Source of the DNA: Candidatus Parcubacteria bacterium
Lineage (GTDB): Bacteria; Patescibacteriota; Minisyncoccia; UBA6257; 2-01-FULL-56-20
Length of the DNA: 34,743 bases
Reading direction: 5' to 3'
Assembly: GCA_027324805.1 (NCBI GenBank)
Contig: DAHVRZ010000008.1
Coordinates: 1 to 34,743 of the forward strand
Each line of letters opens with the position of its first letter. Within the stretch, counting starts at the first letter, position 1. Positions 21,735 through 29,292 of this stretch are shown piece after piece. The position numbers and the translations under genes are program-made. A model generated the notes under the pieces. The model made no database searches, was not told where the DNA came from, and was given only the letters and a program-made list of their open reading frames with translations.

Positions 21735-22473
21735 GGTCGTTATGGTTATCGGGGTTATCGTGTCCATCCGTATTGTGGACATGGTGGAAATAATGGAAAT
21801 ACTTATGCGGGCCATAGAGCTTTTCGAGAGCATTCGGCGTGAGCGCTTCCTCCGGTGCCCCGAACGATATTTCCGTTCGGTTCACTGCGAGAACCTTTGT
21901 CGCATAACGGTATACGAAACTGAGGTCGTGCGATACGAGGATGACCGTCATGCCGAACGCATCCTGGAGGCGGTGGATGAGTTCGTATACCTGTTCTTCC
22001 CCGGATTTGTCGATGCTTGCGGTCGGTTCATCGAGAAGGAGCACATTCGGCTTGCCGAGAAGTGCGAATGCGATGAGTCCGCGCTGGAACTGTCCGCCGG
22101 AAAGATGGCCCACCGGCGTTTCCATGATGCGCCGATCGAGGCCGACGGCCGTTTCGATTTCCGCGATCTCGCCGTGAGGAATGTTCCGCACGCGGGCCTT
22201 CGCCTCCAGAAGATTGCGGAAGTTGATGGGGAGATGCCGGTCGGCGTCTATTTTTTGCGGTACGTAGCCGAGGCGCGCTTCCGGACTCCAGGCAATCGTG
22301 CCCGAGTAGGGGACCATATTGAGGATCGCGCGGAGAAAGACACTCTTTCCTGCGCCATTCGGGCCGATGACCGCGAGCGAATCACCTTCATTCACGCTGC
22401 AATCAATGCCTCTTACGACCGTTTCTCCGTCGAACGAGACGGTAAGATCGGTGACACGAAGTATTTCGGACAT
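21721..22473 (-). CDS. Zn/Mn-type ABC transporter ATPase with His-rich tail
   Basis: This 250-aa ATPase energises the permease encoded after it. Walker A is GPNGAGKS (about 37-44), the Q loop is in GYVPQKID, the signature is LSGGQFQR, Walker B is VLLLDEPTA and the switch His is in LVSHDLS. After the conserved LEKLYGPH, the last 30 residues hold about nine His with Asp and Asn, which could bind or sense metal, as in some ZnuC-like proteins. The ATG at 22473 is preceded 7 nt upstream by TGGTACAAT, so the message is probably leaderless. The two genes form an operon ending at 20964. Confidence 0.93.
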   Translation of the reverse strand: MSEILRVTDLTVSFDGETVVRGIDCSVNEGDSLAVIGPNGAGKSVFLRAILNMVPYSGTIAWSPEARLGYVPQKIDADRHLPINFRNLLEAKARVRNIPHGEIAEIETAVGLDRRIMETPVGHLSGGQFQRGLIAFALLGKPNVLLLDEPTASIDKSGEEQVYELIHRLQDAFGMTVILVSHDLSFVYRYATKVLAVNRTEISFGAPEEALTPNALEKLYGPHKYFHYFHHVHNTDGHDNPDNHNDHAGK

Positions 22474-22480
22474 ATCGAAG

Positions 22481-22489
22481 ATTGTACCA
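22481..22489 (-). promoter_or_regulatory. Extended -10 of the metal ABC operon
   Basis: On the minus strand TGGTACAAT ends 7 nt before ATG 22473. Its 11-nt context TGTGGTACAAT matches that of the response regulator gene exactly. No Zur-like inverted repeat was seen. Confidence 0.6.
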
Positions 22490-22565
22490 CAGCCCCGTTT
22501 CTTGCGCGCAACACGAAGACGCGATGATCGCGTGTTTATTCAATGAAATAAAAACGGAAAAAGCC

Positions 22566-22594
22566 TTGCCTTTTCTTCGATTTTGTGTTATATA
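22566..22594 (+). promoter_or_regulatory. Promoter of the giant surface protein gene
   Basis: TTGCCT at 22566-22571 and TATATA at 22589-22594 are spaced by 17 nt, and TG at 22586-22587 extends the -10. It implies a leader of about 100 nt. A second possible -10 (AATAAT) sits 6 nt before the ATG at 22700. Confidence 0.6.
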
Positions 22595-22615
22595 TACGGA
22601 AGCGTCTCTGTGTCC

Positions 22616-22631
22616 AGCTCTTTGAAAAACA
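22616..22631 (+). promoter_or_regulatory. boxA-like antitermination element
   Basis: AGCTCTTTGAAAAACA in the leader closely resembles boxA of rRNA operon leaders (GCTCTTTAACA or TTCTTTGAAAAC types), which binds NusB/NusE. It lies about 15 nt after the predicted transcription start. The gene behind it is 4.6 kb long, where protection from premature termination would matter. Confidence 0.45.
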
Positions 22632-22699
22632 CATTTTTTCCGGCCCTTTTACATTTTCATTTCAGTTAAAAGTGTCGCGAAAAAATAAATAATGAAAGG

Positions 22700-25600
22700 A
22701 TGTATAAAACAATCCACAAACGTTCCCAGCCTGCGAAGGCTGTGGCGTTCGGATTGGTCAAGATGGCGTTGTTCGGGATCATTATCTCGAGCTCCCTCTT
22801 TCCGACGGCGTACATCCCTTCTGTGAATATGGCGCATGCGGCGGTGACTACGAGTTCGTCTTCGAGCAGCAGTTCGAGTTCGAGCTCCAGTTCCAGCAGC
22901 AGTTCGAGCAGCAGCTCGTCCTCGTCCTCTGGTTCCGACAGCGGTTCGACCTCGACCGGCACTTCCGGTTCGGGATCGACCGGTAGCGGCACCGTCGGTA
23001 CGGGTACGACCGGCACGACCTCGACCTCCACGTCGACCAGCAGTTCGACTTCTTCGTCGAACTCTTCTTCGACGGTGACCACCACCTCGAGCTCTACAAG
23101 TTCGGGTGGCGGATCCTCGTCGGGTTCGGCGTCGGGCTCCGGTTCTTCGTCCGGTTCCGCATCCGGCACTTCGAGTGGGAACGCAAGTTCCACCTCGGGT
23201 ACCTCCGGTACCGGTTCGACGTCCGGCAGTTCGGGCTCCTCGACGACCTCAACGTCGGGCTCCAATGCGAGCTCGACCGCGAGTTCCACCGCGAGCAGTT
23301 CCTCGAGCAGCAGCTCGTCTTCGGGCTCCAATTCGAGCTCGACCACGAACACCGGCCCGGGAACCTGCTCGGTCGCAACCGCGCTTACCGACAGCGTGAA
23401 CAACGCGACGCCGGGTGTGGGCGATACCATCGTCTACACGCTCACCGGCGCGCCGGCATTCACCACCTCCACGCAGATCACCGTGACCGACCAGCTCGGC
23501 GCGGGGCTCACGTTCGTTTCCGCGGCTCCGTCCACGGGAACCTACTCAAGCTCGACCGGCGTTTGGAGCGTGGGGACGCTGAACGGCGCCTCGACGATCA
23601 CCCTCACCATTACGGCGACGGTGAACGCGGGCACGGAAGGGCAGACGATCGCCAATGACCCCGGCATCTCGTACGTGCAGAGCAACTGCACCGAGAGCTC
23701 GGCGGTCACCGGCGTTTCGATCACCGTCCAGGGCGGGGCTCCGACCTCGACCACGCCGATTGCCGATATCGCGGTCACAAAGACCGCTGATGTCGCGACC
23801 ACCACAGAAGGGAGCACCATCCACTACACCGTTACGGCGCAGGACCTCGGTCCCGCGACGTCAACTGGCGTGGTGGCAACGGATACGCTTCCGTCAGACT
23901 TGACCTTCGAGAACGCTACGGCTTCCGTAGGCACCTACAGCAGTTCGACGGGCACGTGGACGATCGGCGATCTTATGCCGAACGCCACGGCGACCCTCGA
24001 CATTGCTGCGAAAGTAAACACAGGCACCGCCGGCACGACGATCGTGAACACCGCGATCATCGGCGAGTCCGCGAGCACGACCGACAATAACCTCTCGAAC
24101 AACAGTTCGAGTGCGTCGGTCTTCGTGGAATCGACCACCCCGGCCCCCTGTTCGCTCACCGCGGCCCAGTTCGAGGCTGCGGTAAACAGCGGCGAGATCA
24201 GCTGGAATCCCATTTCGGTGGGCACGACCACGGCGTCGTTCACTATAAAGAACGGCACCTCGTGCACCGCGCCGATCAGCCTGATCTCGTGGAAGATGTT
24301 CGTGGCCCAGGGCCAATCGCATTGGCTTTCGACCCAGCAGCGGTTTGACGTCGCTTCGACCTCGCTTTCGGCGAGTTCGACGCAGACGCTCACCGTGAAC
24401 CTGCCTACGTGCAGGGCGCAGGTCGATGCAATGTACGGCCAGGCGCCGACATCGCTCCTCGACAGCAATCCGTACAGTTATCCGAACGTTCCATTCAACC
24501 TCGCTTATGCGTTTGCGAATGCGAACCTTCCGCTCTGCGGCGCAACGTCGACGACCACCGGATTTTCGATATCGAAAACGGTGGACAACGGCTCGCCGAA
24601 GGCGGGGGACACGGTGCATTACACCGTGACGGTGGGTAATATCGGATCCGCCACGTCGACCGGAACGGTGGCGACGGACACCATCCCTGCGGGCCTGACC
24701 CTCGTTTCCGCGACCACGTCGCAGGGCTCCTATGCCTCTTCGACGGGCACGTGGACGATCGGCACCCTCGCGGCGAGCTCTACGGCAGTACTCCAGTACG
24801 CCGCGCTCGTTGATGCGTCGGATACCGCAGGCATGCAGATCACGAACACCGCCACCATCGCGAGCGATACGGCAAGCGTGACGATCACGGTCCAGGGCGG
24901 CGGCGGGCCTACGCCCGTCTACGCCGACATCAGCGTCCAAAAGACCGCCGATGTCACCTCGACCAGCGAGGGTGGCACCATCCACTACACGATCACGGCG
25001 AAGGACCTCGGTCCCTCGACCTCGACCGACGTGGTGGCGACGGACACCATCCCTGCGGGCCTGACCCTCGTTTCCGCGACCACGTCGCAGGGCTCCTATG
25101 CCTCTTCGACGGGTACGTGGACGATCGGCACCCTCGCGGCGAACGCCACGGCGACCCTTGAGATCGCCGCGACGGCGAACGCCGGCACGGCCGGCACGAC
25201 GATCGTGAACACCGCGATCATCGGCGAGTCGCCCTCGCTCACCGATACCAATCCGAGCAACAACAGCTCGAGCGTATCGGTCTACGTGCGGGGCGGCGGC
25301 GGAGGCGGCACCACGGCCGATCTCGGCATCGTGAAGACGGTGGATAACGCGACGCCCAATCCGGGCGACACGGTCCACTTCACCCTCACGGCGACCGATC
25401 ATGGCCCGTCGGATTCCCAGTTCACGGAAGTGACGGACAAGCTGCCCGCGGGGCTCAGCTTTGTATCGTCGACCGTGTCAACGGGCACTTACAATCTGAC
25501 GAGTGGCCTGTGGACGATCGGCAATCTCGCGGACAACGCGACGGCCACGCTTGATATGGCGGCCGTCGTCGGCTCCAACCAAGCGGGGCAAGCGATCGTG

Positions 25601-27337
25601 AACACGGCGTCGATTTCAACGACCCTTGCGTCGCAGATCGATCCGAATCCTTCGAACAACACATCGAGCGTAACGCTCAATGTGCAGACGCCCGGCGTCC
25701 CGGCAGCCGACCTTTCGGTCGTCAAAACCGCGGATGTCGCGACCACTACGGAGGGCGGCACGATCCACTATACGATCGCAGTGACCGATAACGGTCCCGC
25801 GACGTCGACGGGAGCGGTTGCCACCGATACATTGCCTTCCGGACTTACGTTCGAGAATGCAACGGCATCGGTCGGCGCCTACTCCAGCTCGACCGGCGTA
25901 TGGACGATCGGCGACCTCGCGCCCAGCTCGACGGCGACGCTTGATATCGCTGCACTTGTGAACTCCGGTACTGCCGGAACAGTCATCACGAACACAGCGG
26001 TCGTCGGCGAATCGACGAGCACCGTGGACAACAACCTCTCGAACAACAGTTCGAGCGTGTCGGTCTACGTGCAGGGCGGCGGCGGAGGCGGTCCCGTTGC
26101 GGACGTTTCCGTGGCGAAATCCGTCAACAATGCGAATCCCTCGACGGGCGACACCGTGACCTACACGATCACGGCGATGGATAAGGGTACGGCGACCTCC
26201 ACTGGCGTGGTGGCCACCGATACGCTTCCATCCGGCCTCACCTTCGTTTCGGCAACACCGTCGGTCGGGACCTACTCGACCTCGACAGGTGTCTGGACGA
26301 TCGGTGACCTTGGTCCGTCCGCGACCGCAACCCTCGCGATTGCCGCAACGGTGAACTCCGGCACTGCCGGACAGTCCATCACGAACACCGTGACGATCGG
26401 CGATACATCGCCGTCCGACACGGACACCTCCGACAAGACCGCGAGCGCAACGCTTACGGTACAAGGCGGCGGCGGTTGCACAAGCAACTGCGGCGGTTCG
26501 GTACCGACTGCCGAGATCGGCATCGTGAAGACGGTGGATAACGCGAACCCGGATGCGGGAGCGACGATCCACTATACCCTCGCGGTGACCGCTTCCGGCC
26601 CTTCACCTTCGATCGGTGTCGTCGCAAGCGACACTCTTCCGGCAGGCGTGACGTTCGTTTCCGCTTCGTCTTCGATGGGGTCGTATGATTCGGCCACCGG
26701 CGAATGGACGATCGGCAGTATGAACGTCGGCCAGACGGCAACGCTCGTCATCACGGCGACGGTCAATGCGTCCGATCCTTCGGGCGAGACGATCACAAAC
26801 ACCGGTACCGTCCACGAATCCCCGACGGTCAATGACCAGAACTCCGGCAATAACACTTCGAGCGTGACGATCACCGTCGCGGGCGGAGGCGGCGGAGGAG
26901 GGGGTACGGTGACGGTCGGCGGCGGTGGCGGCACGGTGCTCGGCACAAGCACCACACCCGGCCAGGTTCTCGGAATCTCCACGTGCGGCCTTTACCTCGA
27001 CGAGTATATTCACCCGATACGCAAGTATCTGAATACGCCGGCGCAGGTGATGAAGCTGCAGGAGTTTCTGAACGCCAACCTGGGAACCAACCTGCCCGTA
27101 ACGGGCTACTACGGCCCGCTCACGATCGCGGCGGTCAATCAGTTCCAGAATAAGTACCACACGGAGCTTCTGCTTCCGTGGGTACCTCTCGGGCTTACGA
27201 ACGAGTACACTCCGACGTCCTACGTCTATCAGACGACGTGGCGCTGGATCAATCTCATCGAGTGCCCTTCGCTCAATCTGCCGATGCCGACCCTTAAGGT
27301 CGATGACTTCGCCACTTCGTACACGTACACGTTCTAA
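22700..27337 (+). CDS. Giant surface protein: Ser-rich stalk, eight DUF11 repeats, PG-binding-like C-terminus
   Basis: The 1545-aa product starts with a basic N-terminus and hydrophobic segment ending MAHAA (about residues 15-48), a signal peptide or anchor. Residues about 50-220 are almost only Ser, Thr and Gly. Eight DUF11-type repeats (TIGR01451-like) start near residues 223, 355, 621, 742, 873, 1003, 1134 and 1271. Each has a [A/G]D[I/L]xVxKTxD opening, a DTLPxGLTF core and a NNxSSVxV end, and several are joined by Gly-rich linkers. A non-repeat segment with several Cys lies at about 488-620. The C-terminal part (about 1426-1545) resembles a peptidoglycan-binding domain: VMKLQEFLNANLG, then VTGYYGPLTIAAVNQFQNKY. 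It is probably an adhesin or surface fibre held to wall or envelope. Minus-strand ORFs beneath it are shadows. Confidence 0.9.
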   Translation: MYKTIHKRSQPAKAVAFGLVKMALFGIIISSSLFPTAYIPSVNMAHAAVTTSSSSSSSSSSSSSSSSSSSSSSSSSSGSDSGSTSTGTSGSGSTGSGTVGTGTTGTTSTSTSTSSSTSSSNSSSTVTTTSSSTSSGGGSSSGSASGSGSSSGSASGTSSGNASSTSGTSGTGSTSGSSGSSTTSTSGSNASSTASSTASSSSSSSSSSGSNSSSTTNTGPGTCSVATALTDSVNNATPGVGDTIVYTLTGAPAFTTSTQITVTDQLGAGLTFVSAAPSTGTYSSSTGVWSVGTLNGASTITLTITATVNAGTEGQTIANDPGISYVQSNCTESSAVTGVSITVQGGAPTSTTPIADIAVTKTADVATTTEGSTIHYTVTAQDLGPATSTGVVATDTLPSDLTFENATASVGTYSSSTGTWTIGDLMPNATATLDIAAKVNTGTAGTTIVNTAIIGESASTTDNNLSNNSSSASVFVESTTPAPCSLTAAQFEAAVNSGEISWNPISVGTTTASFTIKNGTSCTAPISLISWKMFVAQGQSHWLSTQQRFDVASTSLSASSTQTLTVNLPTCRAQVDAMYGQAPTSLLDSNPYSYPNVPFNLAYAFANANLPLCGATSTTTGFSISKTVDNGSPKAGDTVHYTVTVGNIGSATSTGTVATDTIPAGLTLVSATTSQGSYASSTGTWTIGTLAASSTAVLQYAALVDASDTAGMQITNTATIASDTASVTITVQGGGGPTPVYADISVQKTADVTSTSEGGTIHYTITAKDLGPSTSTDVVATDTIPAGLTLVSATTSQGSYASSTGTWTIGTLAANATATLEIAATANAGTAGTTIVNTAIIGESPSLTDTNPSNNSSSVSVYVRGGGGGGTTADLGIVKTVDNATPNPGDTVHFTLTATDHGPSDSQFTEVTDKLPAGLSFVSSTVSTGTYNLTSGLWTIGNLADNATATLDMAAVVGSNQAGQAIVNTASISTTLASQIDPNPSNNTSSVTLNVQTPGVPAADLSVVKTADVATTTEGGTIHYTIAVTDNGPATSTGAVATDTLPSGLTFENATASVGAYSSSTGVWTIGDLAPSSTATLDIAALVNSGTAGTVITNTAVVGESTSTVDNNLSNNSSSVSVYVQGGGGGGPVADVSVAKSVNNANPSTGDTVTYTITAMDKGTATSTGVVATDTLPSGLTFVSATPSVGTYSTSTGVWTIGDLGPSATATLAIAATVNSGTAGQSITNTVTIGDTSPSDTDTSDKTASATLTVQGGGGCTSNCGGSVPTAEIGIVKTVDNANPDAGATIHYTLAVTASGPSPSIGVVASDTLPAGVTFVSASSSMGSYDSATGEWTIGSMNVGQTATLVITATVNASDPSGETITNTGTVHESPTVNDQNSGNNTSSVTITVAGGGGGGGGTVTVGGGGGTVLGTSTTPGQVLGISTCGLYLDEYIHPIRKYLNTPAQVMKLQEFLNANLGTNLPVTGYYGPLTIAAVNQFQNKYHTELLLPWVPLGLTNEYTPTSYVYQTTWRWINLIECPSLNLPMPTLKVDDFATSYTYTF
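24667..24776 (+). repeat. 110-bp direct repeat, copy 1 (DUF11 repeat 3)
   Basis: This segment matches 25033-25142 with a single difference (C/T at 24749/25115). The other DUF11 repeats are diverged at DNA level, so this pair is a recent conversion or duplication, offset 366 bp in frame. Confidence 0.85.
25033..25142 (+). repeat. 110-bp direct repeat, copy 2 (DUF11 repeat 4)
   Basis: Partner of 24667-24776, with 109 of 110 bases identical by eye. Recombination between the copies would remove exactly one DUF11 unit (122 codons) in frame. Confidence 0.85.
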
Positions 27338-27389
27338 CGCGTATGCGCGACGGAGATCGGCGCAGTCGTCCGGTAGGGCGATAAAACGA

Positions 27390-27432
27390 AACAACACCTC
27401 TTGCTGCAGCAAGAGGTGTTGTTTTATTTTTG
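27390..27432 (+). terminator. Strong intrinsic terminator after the surface protein gene
   Basis: AACAACACCTCTTGC and its exact complement form a 15-bp stem around TGCA, followed by TTATTTTTG. Confidence 0.92.
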
Positions 27433-27438
27433 TGTTTG

Positions 27439-27447
27439 TGTTATAAT
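27439..27447 (+). promoter_or_regulatory. Perfect extended -10, leaderless CAP gene
   Basis: TGTTATAAT, the full TGnTATAAT consensus, lies 6 nt before the ATG at 27454 and right after the upstream terminator. This fixes the start 24 nt inside the track ORF. Confidence 0.8.
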
Positions 27448-27453
27448 AGACTC

Positions 27454-28605
27454 ATGGCTATCAATGAACGCGCACGGCGTACCGGACGGTGGTTCAAGGA
27501 TGTTTTCTTTCCCCACGAAGGCAACGATCATCGTCCGCACCTTTTGCGCCCCCGTACGGTCGCATTCGCGTGCATCGTGGCGATCGTCGCCGAGCTCGGC
27601 TTTTTCCTCGCGGCCACGTATTTCGTCCCCCGTACGAAATTCTTCGGCATCATTGATGCGAATGCGCTCGTGGACGAGACGAACCAGCAGCGCATCGAGA
27701 ACGGCGCCGCGGCACTTACCGTAAGTCCGCTCCTTACCCAAGCGGCCCAGGATAAGGCAAACGACATGGCTGCCAATAATTATTTTGCACATACGAGCCC
27801 CTCGGGCATCACGCCGTGGTATTGGTTCGAGAAAGCGGGATATATATTCAGCGCTGCCGGCGAAAATCTTGCGGTGAATTTCACCGATTCCCAGGCCGTG
27901 ACGAATGCGTGGATGAATTCGCCCGAACATCGCGCGAATATTCTCGATGGCCAGTTCACGCAGATCGGCATCGCGACAGCGCAGGGAACATATGATGGGC
28001 AGCCGGCGGTCTATGTCGCCGAGGAATTCGGCACGCCCGCCGCGGCCCCGATCGCGTTCATCAATGCGGCTTCCGCCGCGGAATCCGCTCCGGCGGCGGT
28101 CACGGGAACCGTTCCGACCCGGACGGCCGGCGGTACGTTCACGGTGACGATCCCCGCCAACGAAACGCTTGGAGGTGCGGTCGCAATGCAATCTGCCGCC
28201 AAGTCCGGAACGAAATCCGCGGTGAAAACGCCGCCGAAACCGGTTGCCGTGGTGCATGCCGTGGTCGCAACCTCGGCCGTGGCGTCATCGAATGCCCAGC
28301 CGATCACGATCACCATCCCTGCGGCGATGACGACGACCGTGCCCCAGGCGAACGCGGCCGCCATACAGCCTGCGGCCCAGGAGAATGCGCTCCAGCGCCT
28401 CGTCTCGAATCCCGCGGCGCTCGCCAATGATTTCTATTACGCGCTTATGGCGCTCTTCGCCGCCGCAATCATCCTTAATATGTTTTCGAAAGTACGGCTC
28501 CGCTATCCGCATCTCATTGCGGGGGGCATGGCGGTCATCGTTGTCGCAGGGTTGCTCGTGCTTTTCAACCAGAGCATCGGCATCTTCCACGCCGTGATAT
28601 TATAG
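27454..28605 (+). CDS. CAP (SCP/PR1-like) domain membrane protein
   Basis: This 383-aa protein has a cytoplasmic basic N-terminus and one membrane helix (about residues 34-58). An extracellular CAP domain follows (about 70-195). CAP landmarks are present: LTQAAQDKANDMAANNYFAHTSPSG (His), AGENLA (Glu) and WMNSPEHRANIL (Glu-His), so the cavity residues are intact. An Ala/Thr/Pro-rich linker (about 200-305) leads to two C-terminal hydrophobic segments (about 325-345 and 355-378). CAP proteins bind lipids or small ligands; the bacterial function is mostly unknown. ATG 27454 follows a perfect extended -10 by 6 nt. Confidence 0.9.
   Translation: MAINERARRTGRWFKDVFFPHEGNDHRPHLLRPRTVAFACIVAIVAELGFFLAATYFVPRTKFFGIIDANALVDETNQQRIENGAAALTVSPLLTQAAQDKANDMAANNYFAHTSPSGITPWYWFEKAGYIFSAAGENLAVNFTDSQAVTNAWMNSPEHRANILDGQFTQIGIATAQGTYDGQPAVYVAEEFGTPAAAPIAFINAASAAESAPAAVTGTVPTRTAGGTFTVTIPANETLGGAVAMQSAAKSGTKSAVKTPPKPVAVVHAVVATSAVASSNAQPITITIPAAMTTTVPQANAAAIQPAAQENALQRLVSNPAALANDFYYALMALFAAAIILNMFSKVRLRYPHLIAGGMAVIVVAGLLVLFNQSIGIFHAVIL
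28595..28603 (+). promoter_or_regulatory. Extended -10 of the HAD gene inside the CAP gene end
   Basis: TGATATTAT lies 6 nt before the ATG at 28610 and overlaps the last codons and stop of the CAP gene. Confidence 0.6.
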
Positions 28606-28609
28606 AGGG

Positions 28610-29233
28610 ATGCGTACCGCGATCCTTTTCGATTTTGACGGCGTTATCGCCGATACGTTCGCAATGAACTACGAAGTGAGCAGGTCGTTCGACCCCTCGC
28701 TCACCGAGGACGAATATCGTGCACGATTCCTCGGGAACATCAACAACTACCGTTCGTGGGGCGATGATGGTGAGAGGAGGAAGAACGACGAGGCATTCTT
28801 CTCCCGCTACATTCCCAAGCTTCTTGCGGCGGACATGTATCCCGAGATGACGGCGGTGATAAAAGAGCTTGCAAAGGATCACATGCTTTTCATCGTCTCA
28901 TCCACACTTACCGCTCCCATCGCCGCTTTCCTTGAGCGGGAAGGGCTCGGCGGTTTTTTTTCGGGGATTTATGGAAACGATGTGCACCGGAGCAAAGTGG
29001 AAAAAATAAAAATGGCGCTCTCGGGACATTCACTTGAACCTTCAGGGTGCGTGTTCGTGACCGATACCGTAGGCGATATCCGCGAGGCGCGGACGTGCGG
29101 CGTCGATTCGATCGCCGTTTCGTGGGGTTTTCACGACGCCCTGCTTCTTGGAAGCGAACATCCATTCGGCGTTGCACATTCCGCGGACGACCTGAGGGGT
29201 CTGATTGCAAAGAAGCTTGGCGCGGCTGTGTGA
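28610..29233 (+). CDS. HAD-superfamily hydrolase
   Basis: This 207-aa protein is a haloacid dehalogenase-like phosphatase. Motif I is LFDFDGVIADT (nucleophile Asp and acid Asp), motif II is VSSTLT, the motif III Lys is in HRSKVEKIK, and motif IV is FVTDTVGDIREA, all intact. The helical cap lies between about residues 18 and 80. This resembles phosphoglycolate phosphatase or beta-phosphoglucomutase-type enzymes, but the substrate is not deducible. It lies 4 nt after the CAP gene and has a likely promoter of its own. dnaG follows after 59 nt. Confidence 0.9.
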   Translation: MRTAILFDFDGVIADTFAMNYEVSRSFDPSLTEDEYRARFLGNINNYRSWGDDGERRKNDEAFFSRYIPKLLAADMYPEMTAVIKELAKDHMLFIVSSTLTAPIAAFLEREGLGGFFSGIYGNDVHRSKVEKIKMALSGHSLEPSGCVFVTDTVGDIREARTCGVDSIAVSWGFHDALLLGSEHPFGVAHSADDLRGLIAKKLGAAV

Positions 29234-29292
29234 CGCGGCGCCGGGAAGGAGGGCTGGAGTATTTCGGGGATAGGCTCTAAAATCGAATCACG

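Noticed and set aside
21735-21833. 33-residue N-terminal extension of the ABC permease in the ORF track
   Set aside because: It lies inside the ATPase gene's His-rich tail, has no SD or promoter and does not match the permease family start.
22850-23350. Short-period repeats considered as a CRISPR or microsatellite array
   Set aside because: No fixed repeat-spacer unit exists; it is synonymous-codon Ser/Thr/Gly coding sequence in one open frame.
22666-23430. 254-aa minus-strand Glu/Val/Pro-rich ORF
   Set aside because: It is the complement of the Ser-rich coding repeats (TCG/AGC codons), which produces long open antisense frames.
23894-25402. 502-aa minus-strand ORF under the DUF11 repeats
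   Set aside because: Arg/Gly-rich periodic shadow of the repeat array on the plus strand.
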